Below, one piece after another: positions 46,948 to 58,400 of a stretch of 64,000 bases of DNA. This DNA is from Pempheris klunzingeri (Eukaryota; Chordata; Actinopteri; Acropomatiformes; Pempheridae). How positions within the stretch are numbered: position 1 is the first letter of the stretch; each line of letters begins with the position of its first letter. The notes beneath the pieces are model-generated. The model had not been told where the DNA came from, made no database searches, and was given only the letters and a program-made list of their open reading frames with translations. The stretch covers positions 11,703,338 through 11,767,337 of the forward strand of contig NC_092028.1 of NCBI RefSeq assembly GCF_042242105.1. Reading direction: 5' to 3'. The position numbers and the translations under genes were made by a program.

Positions 46948-49900
46948 ATGGAGGGAGATCAGCGAGAGGGCAGCGGCGGCGACGTCGTAGCGATGCACGT
47001 GAAGACCGAAGCGGTGGATGAGAATTCATCTGCGCTGGTTTTGGGCAGCCAGGAGTCGCCTGCGCCCTGCGGAGATACCGCATGCAGGGGAGGAGGAGGA
47101 GTGGATCACACTGCAGAGGAGCTGGCTGACACAGAGCTGCAAGCAGCCACCACAACTACTCCTGTTCTGCTGTGTGCGTTGAAAAGATTCCTATTAACAT
47201 GTCAAGTGACTTTTTTTCCCCCCCTCTATACTGCAAAACTAAAAGAAGAATGTCACATTTGGGTCATTTCCACCTTTAAATTACGGCTATAAATCTGTTG
47301 CTCATTCACGATGACATAAATGTGTCTTTTTATCTTTCTCGCCATTAGATCCTGTGAGCACAGAACGCTTCTTCACCACATCAGGGGATGGAAAAACTTA
47401 CCTGAAGATAGCTCCAGGTGAGCACTCGCAAACACTCCCATCAGCAGAATGAAATAAAACGCACACTCCCTGCACCGTGCACGGAGATTGAAGTCTTTTG
47501 TGTAAGAAATTAAGAACTTGCTTAACCTCCCACAGTTTTTAGTGCAATACTATGAATACAAATGGATACAATGCATACAAATAAAGTTCTGTGGCAGTGA
47601 AAACTTTATTTAACTAATTAAATCTCAGGCTCTTAGAGGAGAGTTTCTCAACCTTTTCTGACTCATGATTCCGTACTTTAGTATCCAAAATGTTATGTAG
47701 TTCATGAATAGATTTTACATTCAAATGATGCTTCCTGTCTATTTCATATTTAAGTCATATTAAAGTCCCTTAAAGTAAACTTGGGGTCAATATGCGACAT
47801 CAAAGTTAAAAATGATCCATCTGATATTTTGATGTTCAAAAACTCATCAGGATCGCATGGGTTGGGTTGGGTTGTCTGACCAGATTTGACTGACACTCAT
47901 CAAACAACCCAACAACCATCTGTTGATGACTCTGATCCAGTCGTTGCTAAATCCTGATTGATGCTCGAGAACCGCAAACCAGCAAAAAATGCACAGAGAA
48001 AACCTGAAATCTCCTGAAACAACCATGAGCAGAAAAAGGTGTCCCTGTAGGACCCCATCGCTTAACGTAAGAAACGTTTGTTGGCAAAATGCTCTATCAG
48101 GGTCTTTAAATCGCCCCATGTCCTCCCCCAGCCTCAGCGATGCCACCTGCTCCTTCAGAGAAGACGCTTCCCTCTGGTTCAGATTTCTCCTCCAAAGCTG
48201 TTCTGTGTCTAATCGAGGCCGTCGGGCGCCGCTGGGGCCTGTATGAGACCCGGGAACGTTCGCAGCTCTTCCAGAGCGTCCAGGAGGAGATGGCCTCCAA
48301 GGGGCACGTGCTTCCTGTCGAAAAGATCCGCCGCAAATGGAACAACCTCATCGTCACATACAAGAGGGTCAAAGACCGCAGCCGGGAGACGGGACACGCC
48401 AAGACGTCCTGGGAGTTCTTCGATGTAAGTCTGATAGTAGAAGTGTTTCTTCCTTGCACTCCGTTTCTCTCAGGGTTTGGATGAAGTACAAAAACATCTT
48501 TAAACATCACACAACTCGTATGTTTTATAAAGAATCTTTGGGGATAATTTGGAACTCCAACACTGAACCATGCTGACCTATTATGATTGCTGTGCAAGCA
48601 CTTGCTTTTTCATTAGATTTGTAAGGAAGGTCATGAGTCAGAATTTACCTCCCACTGCACGACTGTTGCTGCTCCCTGTTCAAGTCACCCAAGTATCATA
48701 GACATTAATGAGCATAAATAAATATATGCAGACTGTATTTACAGTTCTTGAAACGTGTGAATATGTCTCTGAGCTTTGCCAGGCATATTTCACCTGAAAG
48801 ACAAGTATGAAATGACAAATGACAAAAAGTTTTCTAAATCATGCCCTCGAACAGCAATCGTCCAATCATAGCTGAGAAACCAAGATAAGAGGAGGCCTGT
48901 CGAGCTGTGGATTTCTCCCTATGTTGGAGCACTGTGCGCAGTGCTGTAGTAAGAGTGATATTTGGCATCCAAGGAGTTTGGAGGGTAGTGTATATTTTCA
49001 GCCTTTACATAGTCCCAACTACATCCACTACTGTGCAAAAGTTTTAGGCAGGTGTGGAGAAATGTCACCCCACTTCCTGTGTTTTCATGCATATTTGAGT
49101 CACTTGGCCGCGTTTCCACGTCAGAGGTTTGGATTTTTGGCTGTAGTTCTTCCATTAATCTGGCCAGACTTCTCCTGACAGTAGATGGGTGTACTTGGGT
49201 CCCACTGGTTTCTGCCAGTTCTGAGCTGATGGCACTGCTGGACATTTTCCAATTTCGAAGGGAAGTAAACATAAAGCGTCTTTCATCTGCTGCATTTTGG
49301 CCGACCTCGAACAGCACATCTTGAAACCCCAGTCTGCTTTGAAGTCTTTGCCTGGGAGAGACCTTGCTGATGTAATATAACTACCTTTTATTGCTGTGCT
49401 CAGTCTTGTCATGATGATCTGTGACATGAAACTGTCTTCCACAACCTCACCTTGGTAGCAGAGTTTGGCTGTTCCTCACGCAGTTTTAAGCCTCCTACAG
49501 CTGTTTCTGGTTCAGTTAGTGACAACCTTCACATGAAATCAATGATCATTGGTACAACTTGTTAATCATACACCTAACTATGATCCTACAAAATTTTTAT
49601 AAGTGGAGGAGGAAGAAAGAACCTGGGATTTTTCTTCATGTCATGGGTTACAGTGCTATTCAAAGATTTATAGAACTAGGGTGTACGGCGCGTGCTTCTG
49701 TGGAAGAAAAATGTATTGTAATTTCAAATGAGTATAGTTGTTTTTTGTTTGCATTTGCATCTGAAGCACTGCTACAGCAGATAGAACTGACTGTTGTGCA
49801 ATATGGCTCAATACAGAAAGCCCAGCCAGTCAATAGCAGTAAGCAACAGAAGCGTATGGAGCTTATTGTTTGAATGGACTGTTGTATCATGTGAATGGGT

Positions 49901-50876
49901 GTGTTCTTAGTGCTGACAGGTCAACTGATGATCACCTGATCTGGGTGCCACAAATAACTTGTTTATTTCCTTTTTTCTTTATCTTTGCATCTGTCTTTGC
50001 TCGCTCCAGCTGATGGATGCCACACTGTGTGACACTGTTGGCACTCAGATACTCAACAACAAAAGAGGCAAAGGTGGAAACACTGTTTCTGCGCTGCCGG
50101 GTTCTTTGGCAAAGATCACTGCAAAGCCACAGCTTCCACAGCCCACCACCATCATCCGCCCTAATGGGGACTTTGCTTCGGAGTCAGGGGGTCAGGGAGC
50201 CGTCAGCAGTCAAATCAACAGCACTGCTGCCGTTACCTCAGTGACTACAGCTAACGTTAGCCCAACAGATACTCCAGAGCTCAAGCCCCTGATCGTCCTC
50301 AACAGTGACATCGTTACAACCAGTATTCACCCAGCTACCATTGTGCCATCTCCATCTTTCATCTCCTCACCTTGTTTCACAGAGACGGCCTTCTCTTCCC
50401 CGTCCCTTGGCTCAAATAGTAACACAGACCTCAACACATCACGCTACGCCGGCCACAAAGCTCCATCATTCTCATCGGGGGTCGTACCCTTTCGCCTGAG
50501 CAGCGCGTCACTTGGCAACAATCAGAATCTCCTTGGCCTCTCCACCTCTTTCCCCCCTACCTCCTCCTGTCTCGCGTCTTCTCTTTCCACCTCATTATCT
50601 GCCACAACTACGTCAGGAGCAGAAGGACAGAACCAGAAAGGAAACGAGGAGCCAACCAGCGCCACTTTGTTCCAGGAGATCGTGAAGCGTCAGGAGGAGC
50701 AGGCCTACCTGGACCGGGTGGCTCGCCGCAGGGTGGAAGCAAGAGAGAAGAGGCGCGAGAGGAGGGAGGTGCGGATGGCAGAGTCCCTTGGCAGGATAGC
50801 CACAGCGCTGGAGCTGCTGTCCTCCAAACAGGACACAGTCATTGCCCTCTTGCAGAGACTGGCTGATCGGAAGTGA
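46948..50876 (+). CDS. Myb/SANT-like (trihelix) DNA-binding domain protein
   Basis: Coding exons are 46948-47173, 47349-47417, 48132-48424 and 50010-50876 (about 484 residues), with matching phases 1, 1 and 0. The ATG sits in a good context (GTCAGCCATGG). The N-terminal third is acidic and low in structure. Residues about 112-205 form a Myb/SANT-like trihelix domain with the spaced tryptophans GRRWGLYE, KIRRKWNNL and SWEFFDLMDATL; the last helix is split between exons 3 and 4. A long Ser/Thr/Pro-rich region follows, then a highly charged coiled coil (about 425-484: QEEQAYLDRVARRR to LLQRLADRK). This layout suits a sequence-specific DNA-binding regulator, and such domains are often derived from Harbinger-type transposon accessory proteins. 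I do not recognise a named orthologue. Exon 1's donor (gtgcgt) is the weakest splice call. Confidence 0.85.
49028..49620 (-). mobile_element. Degraded Tc1-like transposon in intron 3 of the Myb/SANT-like gene
   Basis: The - strand reads KMQQMKDALCLLPF and, in another frame, FMFTSLRNWKMSSSAISSEL and STVRRSLARLMEEL. These resemble the N-terminal helix-turn-helix part of Tc1 transposases. The terminal motif CTGTGCAAAAGTTTTAGGCA (49031 on) is typical of fish Tc1 elements. The catalytic DDE portion is absent and the reading frame is broken, so it is a dead, internally deleted copy. Confidence 0.75.
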
Positions 50877-50991
50877 TGGAGGATGAGCAGGGAAAGCGGG
50901 GGCGCTATAACCTTTTTCATGCTTTTGAGACCTTCATACTCCTGCCATGTAGTGGCAGTAGAAGATGGTTTTACTTTCTGAACTTAATGTA

Positions 50992-50997
50992 AATAAA
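50992..50997 (+). terminator. Poly(A) signal of the Myb/SANT-like gene
   Basis: AATAAA about 115 bp after the stop codon in an A+T-rich context. Confidence 0.65.
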
Positions 50998-53050
50998 CAT
51001 TACTAAAATCATATGATCTGCTTACTTTTCTAAACTAAGTGAAATGGGGTGGTAATGCGACATGCTTTATATTTTAGTGCATTACAGTTTGCTGCTCTAA
51101 CATCCAATGAAATCATTCTCTTTGAACCCTCAGTTAATTAGATTTTGTCTGAGTGGTTCAGAGTAAAATGAATGATAATTCCTGATTTCTCCTAATGATC
51201 AAAATATGTTAAAATTATTTCACCGTTTTCTCAGGGTGACAAAACTTTAAGGAATCATTATGTTCACTAAACATTTTGTACTAATTTAGTACTAAAAACA
51301 CCAAAACCTTGGAAGACAGACAACTTCTGAGCCTCATATTAGCTTCAGCTGAGCTCCGTAGTGAATTTTTACACAAAACAATGACTGTGGATTCTGTTCA
51401 TTATCACATCCATTAAAATGGCAGCAGGAAGGGACAGGAGGAACAAATACAGCAACCGATTTACAATCTTGAAACCCATTGATTATTGTGCGATGATGAT
51501 TTAGCCTCTGGGGACAAGGGCCAACGTTTTGACTCCGGTGTTGAGAGCAGATGTTGTATATTGGAGCCAAGACCTGCTCTATCATCCGTGTGACTCTGAA
51601 TTTCTAAATTTAAAAGAGCTAATACTCGTCAGACACTAGCCGATGGGTTCTGAGGTAGCAGCTAATGTGTTCCACTTCTTCTGCTCTCCACATGGACTGT
51701 TGCTCAAACATGATTGGTCAATACTACTTGGACTACAAATGTATTTCAAACAGAAACCAGAACGCTCCTGATACCAAAATCTTGTCCCTTCCCTACAGGT
51801 TCTGCATTTATGTGCAGATATCTGTTTATACGGATTAATGTATCTACAGTCATGTGGTGTTCAGAAATCGCCTGACAGAAGCTATTCTTCAAGGCTAAAG
51901 CTATGGTCCTGTCCTTCCTTGGACACTGACTGTACGACTGTGGATCCCACAAAGGCTTATAATGTACCAAAAAATGGTTCATTTCCACCATTAAGGCACT
52001 GTGCTTTTACTTTAAATTATTGTTTCAGGCCCTTGAAACTCTAAAGTTGTGGAAGTTCTTCCTGCCTGCCTCTTGCTAAATCTGCATACATTTTCACTTT
52101 CACTTAACAGAAGTGGTATGAATGAAGTTGTGGAGAGGACAGATCTGAACAAAGAAACTTCACCAGGGCCAGTCAGCCTTCCCCTGTTGTTCAGAAACTG
52201 CTTTAAAACACCCACATTTTAGTTGGCTTAGCTTGGGTGATAGCATAGTAGCTGGATCTGCTTCTGCCATGATCCCTGATAACATGCCTGGTGCTGAGGG
52301 AACGTGAGTATGAAACTGAAATCTTGTACGTATTGAAAGGATTTCACTTTTGTTGTACGTGACAAAACACCACTTTGTTACTTATCACTTATTTTAGTCA
52401 CATGTTTCACTTTTTAAGACGTTTTTTTAAGCACTACAGGAGTTGACACAAGTTGACAAGAACTTGGCATGGAAATTTTGCTTTCTTAGAGCTTCCTTAA
52501 GAGTGTTTTTCCTGACCAGGGTGGAGGAACATCATGACCATAACAGGTTCTCTCTGATGTGTTATCCCTTCTTTTCCATTCATTGCATTTTAACCCGTAG
52601 ATTTACATGTGGGTCACAGGAACCTAAACTTCTCTCTGTAAGTGTGTCAGCATTCAGCATCGTCCTTTATTAGAATCTGTGGTTTTCCTTCATAATGAGT
52701 TTACCCTATCCTCCTACCTACTAGTACCAATCTACTTAGTCATGTCAGCACAACTACAGTAGTAGTTAGATGTTACTTGTTATGAAGTAGACTAACAATG
52801 AAATATATAGACAATAGATCCATCCATCCATCCATCCATTTTCTATACCGCTTATCCGTCAGGGTCGCGGGGGAGCTGGAGCCTATCCCGAGAGGCGAAC
52901 CCTGAATTGGTTGCCAGCCAATCGCAGGGCTAGACAATAGATACATCTAACAATTTTGACATTCTGGTGCATTTAAGGGTTTAAGGGTAAGACTGTCATA
53001 ACAAACACCTTATTATGGCTCATACACCATCATAACCCGTACATCACATT
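50998..53050. other. Intergenic interval, no gene recognised
   Basis: A+T-rich sequence with short open frames only. None shows domain motifs. A LINE/SINE-derived insertion with target duplications lies at 52820-52930. Confidence 0.6.
52820..52930 (-). mobile_element. LINE/SINE-derived insertion with 12-bp target-site duplication
   Basis: (ATCC)n followed by TTTTCTATACCGCTTATCCG and GGTCGCGGGGGAGCTGGAGC, a very common teleost repeat tail. It is flanked on both sides by TAGACAATAGAT (52808-52819 and 52931-52942), a perfect 12-bp duplication typical of LINE-mediated insertion. The short tandem tail at the + strand left end implies a - strand orientation. Confidence 0.8.
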
Positions 53051-53612
53051 TAGTGTATTAACCTGCAGAGGAAGGGGACGTGTTTGAATCGGACGAGAGC
53101 CACTAAACATTGTGAAAAGGAGGTTGGGACAATTAAGGATGTGCCTGTCGCTGTGATTGACACATCTGGCCTCTTTGAAACAGACTGCGAAAAGGAGGAA
53201 ATAGTGCGAAAGATCCGGAGGCGCGTGAAACTCCAAGAACCAGGACCTCACACCTTTGAGCTCGTGATCCCTGTGGGAAGGATGACCCAGGAAGACACCA
53301 ACATGCAGACTGCAGCAAAGTTTGGCCTGAAGGTGTGGGGGGGGGACGATGCTGTTCATCCATGGGGATCGCTTGGAGGGAAAAACGATAAACGATGTCA
53401 TCACCGAGAGTGATGCCAACCTCCACAACTCCCAACACAGGTGTGGCGGTGGCTTCCACGTCTTCGGCAACATGAACACACAGGACCGGGAACAGGTGAC
53501 CGCTTCATAAGCAAAGATTCAGACTCTGGTGGCCTTGAACGGAGGGGGCCATTACCACGGTGACCTGGATCCCAAGGAGGAGAGGAAGATCAGGAAAACA
53601 CAGGAAGATTAA
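53051..53612 (+). pseudogene. GIMAP/AIG1-type GTPase pseudogene fragment
   Basis: The + frame from about 53054 reads VPVAVIDTSGLFET (G3 region), PGPHTFELVIPVGRMTQED and AKFGL, characteristic of GIMAP (AIG1-type) immune GTPases. After a run of nine Gs (53336-53344) the continuation (GDRLEGKTINDVI, RCGGGFHVFGNMNTQDREQV, LVALNGGGHYHGD) is in another frame, so a frameshift lies in or near the G run. A TAA also interrupts it at about 53508, before the natural-looking end at 53610-53612. The P-loop (G1) part is missing upstream. It appears dead and 5'-truncated. Identification of the family is firm, of the member not. Confidence 0.85.
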
Positions 53613-53830
53613 ATGATTTAGTTGAGCAAGATTTCTTTCTAATTTAGGATTATTTTTCAGTGTGCAGGGACAGTTTGTGTAATAAGAAAGAAAGAGAGAA
53701 AGAAAACCTGCAGTCGTTTTTGCACCTGATGATCTCTCACTGATCTCTGTGATGGGTGTAACGCGGCTGTGATCTCCTGTGACTTTCCTATCACAGCGCC
53801 CTCTGGTGGAGGAAGAGCGTGCCTGCCGCT

Positions 53831-53946
53831 GGGCGGGCCCTCCAAAGTGAGCCGAGCCTCACTGGCGGTGACTCATTAACTTTGTAGGTGTGTCTCTCCC
53901 TCACACTCACTTTCTGTTTCATTTCCTCTGTTGAAGGTCCGCACAG
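53831..53946 (+). promoter_or_regulatory. Candidate promoter and first non-coding exon of the downstream SAND gene
   Basis: A GC box (GGGCGGG, about 53831), an AP-1 site (TGACTCA, 53869-53875) and, at 53910-53926, TTTCTGTTTCATTTCC occur together. The other strand of the last motif, GGAAATGAAACAGAAAG, holds overlapping ETS-IRF (GGAANNGAAA) and IRF (GAAANNGAAA) elements. A good splice donor (CACAG|GTAAAA, gt at 53947-53948) follows at once and could join the acceptor (GATAG) at about 55472, just before the SAND gene ATG. Assignment to that gene is inference. Confidence 0.45.
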
Positions 53947-53948
53947 GT

Positions 53949-55333
53949 AAAACAAAGCGACGGGCTTCGATCTATGTTGTTTTGTCTCGTTATGCTCTTG
54001 AGAACAGACGCTGGTTTCAGGTTGTCTTTGCAGCAAGTGCACCAGGTCATACTGAACAGACATGATTGTACAATGCAGTGCGCTTTTAGATAACTGTGTC
54101 AGACGAGTTAAAAGTGTTCTGTATACATTGTGAAAGCAGTGCTCTGGTGCAGTGTACAGTAAAGGCTACAGAAGACATTTGAGATGGATTATTAGATTTA
54201 TCATCAGGGATTACTTTCTTGTGCAAAGTGTGCTGCTTATGTTGTGATCATAGATGTGGAATTACTGTATGTCCCCCCCCCCTAACTGATCATCTGACTG
54301 TTTCAGCCCTGTCCACCCATCCTCATACACTCAACTTTTCATATAATTAATTCAGCAGCTGTATGATCAGATTTTATGGGGTCCAGATCTTCAAAACCTC
54401 GTCAGTCCAGCTTGCATTTGTCACACAGATTTGCAGCTTTAACAGATGAGTGACATGAGCTCAGATTGATGAGTTTACCCAATCACTTCATCGCTGACTG
54501 TGACTCTTCAGTGAAAACCCACTTTCTCGTTTCCTGCCGCGCCTTTTTGTGCACAGGAAATGGAGTGATATTTGATGCCTTCCTTAACACTTAAGTGCTC
54601 AGTATCCTCCATCATGCACGTTATTTGCAAGATACATTTGAATTTTTACAGATGAATGAAACTGATTTTCATCAACAGTGACTGTTGGATGCAAGACTGA
54701 TCCAGTACAGTTAATTAAAAACAAGGTGCACTAATATTTATTCACACTTCCAATTTATTAATAACAGCATACTGTGTCCCAGTGGGTCTGGAACATGGAC
54801 TTAAGGTGGTCAGTCTGTTGAAAACACTGTGGGAAGTTTATTGCCATCTGTTTACTGTTATATCTATACAGACTGACTTTCTTGTATCAGCGTACTTTGA
54901 ACTTAACACACAAGCATCCAAGTTGCAGCTCATAAGATTACAGATAAACAGTTGTTAAAGAATGTAACGGCATTGTGAGGCTTCAAACAGGAAGTCCTCA
55001 GACGGAGGTGTTCACTGAGCTTAGAGGGTCACAGAGTGTCATCAGGAGGTTGTAACAGTGATACAGAGTGACTGGAAGAGTCACAGAAAGGAGAGGAGTG
55101 GACGTCCTTTGGCCACATCCCAATTTATTGAGACACTGAAAATTTTTTGTTGTGGTATACCCACCACTGTTGTTAGCTTTTCTTTCAATAAATTGTTTGA
55201 GATGAAGAAATTACCATTGCATGCTTCTACTTAAATGCCCTACTTTCATGATATAATATCACTGTAGCATTAACTTTTTACATTTTCCATAAATTTCACC
55301 TGAAAGTCGAATATCCCTAACTTTTTGTGAGTA

Positions 55334-55370
<37 letters not shown>

Positions 55371-55483
55371 TATGTTTTTTTAATAGAAATAATATGTAGT
55401 TGGACGTGAAAAGAATCTTAGGATGCGAATCCTGTCTTAAGATTTCTGTTTTTTTATTGTTTCATTTGGATAGAAGACCGTGA
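53949..55483. other. Non-coding interval upstream of the SAND gene (probable 5' UTR intron)
   Basis: No coding exon is seen. At about 55110-55345 the sequence (AATTTATTGAGACACTGAAA to TCCCTAACTTTTTGTGAGTA) resembles a Tc1/mariner remnant, low confidence. It is followed by a (TA)n tract at 55336-55368. Confidence 0.45.
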
Positions 55484-58400
55484 ATGGAGAGGAAAAGAAT
55501 CCGGTTAAGGCGCATTTCCAGTGAAGGAGAAGAAGATGAGGACAGGAGAATAAGCAGCAGGAGCAGAAAGAGAGTCAGATATATGGAAGACGAAGAAGAA
55601 GATGAGAGCAACGAGGAAGATGACGAAGAGGAAGACGACGATCAGCCGGGCCTGTCGATGCAGACCGGCCACGACCAGAGAACGCAAGGCAACAGTGAGT
55701 TTTTAGAGGCGGGTCATGCATTGAGCATCTGTTTCTCTTTTTTTAAAATGTGTGTTTTTGACAGCATGTTCCCCAACGAAGTACTGCACTGAATTCTCTA
55801 CAGATCATTGTCTTACGATCACAATCACAGTATTCTCTTGTGAAGTACTGGTAACTGGTACTGATGTGTGCAGTCATTAATATGCAAAATCTAGGACTCC
55901 TACCTGTAACATGTGGAAGCAAAACGGGCATTCTGGATGTAGAGAAGCTGGACAGGGGTAAGCAGAAACTGATTCTTATTCAGTTGACTTCATCATTCAT
56001 AAAGAAGTATATTATTCCCTTAATCTTCTCTTTTTTGTTTCTTTGCTGCTGCATGGGGCCGCTCTGTTTAGGGGAGGAGTGCATCATGTGTGAGGACCAC
56101 TGGTTCACCCCCCCTACCTTTGAGGACTTGGGCGGAAAGGGTTGCAGCAAAAAATGGAAAACAAGTATTTTCTATGAAAATAAGCCTCTGCAGTTTTGGT
56201 TTGAGGTAAGATTTTAATAATTCTGCACAGTGCACTTGTCTTTACCCAAGAAACACAATGAGCAAGAACTAAAACTAAATAAACTGGCTAACTTCTCACA
56301 GCAAGGTTCCTTAACCACTACGGGGTATAAAAGGAGAGGAAACGAGTCCACAAAGGTAACTGAACATCAGAATACGATGTGATATTGGTTTTGTCGAGCA
56401 AATTCATGCAATTGTTTTCTTTATTCTCCCAGAAAAAGAAAGTCCCGTCATCAAATTGCACATCAGAAGGTTTGTCTGCATTTTCTTATTGATGTAACTG
56501 AAGCCCGAATTAAAACAGCAACAATAAGCAGAGTGCATGCCGAAACCATGTCATTTATTTAATGTTTATTCAATGTCTAGACCTAGAAAATAGTAATTAA
56601 CGACTACTCTACTCTACTAAAGTATATGTGCTATTTTATTCATTAGAGTCAGACATACAGTTGGCAGAAGAAACTGAGGAAGATGATGTTAAAGATGAAG
56701 ACTGGCTTCCAGGCAGTGAAAAATTGGTACTGGGGAAAGAGGAGGGAGAGGAAGAAAGGGCGGGGGCTGGAAGTAGAGGAGAGGTTGTGGACTCTGGGAG
56801 TAAAGAAGAGGAAGATGAAATAGAAAAGTGGGAAACGGAGGATGAGGATATTCCTGCTGTTGCCGATAACGACAAAGACCGCGGTGTCTTTGAAGGTGAC
56901 GTTTCCTGCAGGAACCATCATCTGTATAGAAATACTATCGCTGGAACGATTGTTAGCACGTGAGCTACTAGGCATCTCTTCATGGGAGGATGAATGTCAG
57001 TCTTCCTCTTTCAGAAAGGGAGCCAAAGTTGACAGTTTCAGCGCTCAAGAAAAGAGTATTGCAGAACGAAGTGAAAGTCCTCATCAAAAGGCTTCCACAG
57101 GTAAGATGGAGAGAAACTGTGGAAACATTTTTACACGTCATAGCATTTAAAGCACAGGTGTATTTATTATTATAGCTGCTTTCTACTGAGGGAGACTTTT
57201 TAAAGGCACTGAGCTATCTCTAATGTTATTTATTAATTCCTCCTGTGCTTTTCATACCATGACAAGTCACAATGTCTGTTGTGAAAAATGAATTCACGTG
57301 GTTGACAATTCACGCCACCCATTTGAAATATGCTTTGTATTCTGTAAAGTTCATTAACTCAGTCTCGAACCAAAAACATTTCAAATATGTGAGCGTGCAG
57401 AGACGGCTGTTAGCAGGACTAGTTTATGTAGTGCTCCTTTTTCTCTGCCTTACAATTTAAGATTTAATTGTCGGCTCATTTGTATGATGAGAGGCAGGGG
57501 TACACCCTGGAGTGGTCACTAGTCAATCACAGGGCCAACAAATAGAGACAGACAACCATTCATGCTCACATTCAAACATACAGGCAATTTAGAGTCACCA
57601 GTTAACCCTAAATGTCCGGAGTAGCCGGCAAGCACGGGGAAAACACCTATCTCATCAGCAAGCCTCAGCTAGCCGGAATACAGTTTGGTTTTTCAACTCT
57701 GTTTTATAGTGTTGTGGAAAGATGAGAGGTTGTTGAAGGATCATGGAGGCCGACACAGAGACACACGGGAGACCCAGATGGCTCACGTTGTAGTAATGTT
57801 TACTGATGATCAGGAGAAGTGACACCAGCAGAGCAGCAGTTCATGCAAGCAGTGCCAACATCAATTCCTAATTCCCATTAGGTATACGTATATTGTCCAG
57901 ATTACAGACCAATACGGAGACAGCTAGTCTCAATAGACAGAACTCAACCTTGACTAGCACAGAGAGCTCTAGCATATCTTGCAGTGTCTGTCTGTCGGAA
58001 AGCCATCTTAGGGCAAGATAAGGCCTTAACGTGGAGACAGGACTCAGACCTGTGGAGGTTAAAGTGACCTACTCTAACCTAGAGCATAATTTAGGGTGAA
58101 AGGGGAAATTTTCCCTCACATATAGTTCTACTTACATTTTCCATGTGTTTTTTTTCCCTCAAAAAATGATATGATGATATCATAAATTTCTGTGGTAAGA
58201 TGCAATGCCAAAAAGTCAGACTCTTAACTAATAATAATAAATAATAATAATAAAAAATAATGATCATATTGTATGTCAGTTGCACACCAACCTTTTATTT
58301 TCAACCTGGGATTTTGGGATTGTTGTTTTTTTTTCATATATTTTTCCAATTTCATCCATTATTCATAATAATTACTGGCAAATTCTTGGTGTTTTTAAAA

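Noticed and set aside
46586-47155. 189-codon open frame on the - strand over the Myb/SANT-like promoter
   Set aside because: It has biased composition, overlaps a CpG-rich first exon on the other strand, and shows no domain or splice partner.
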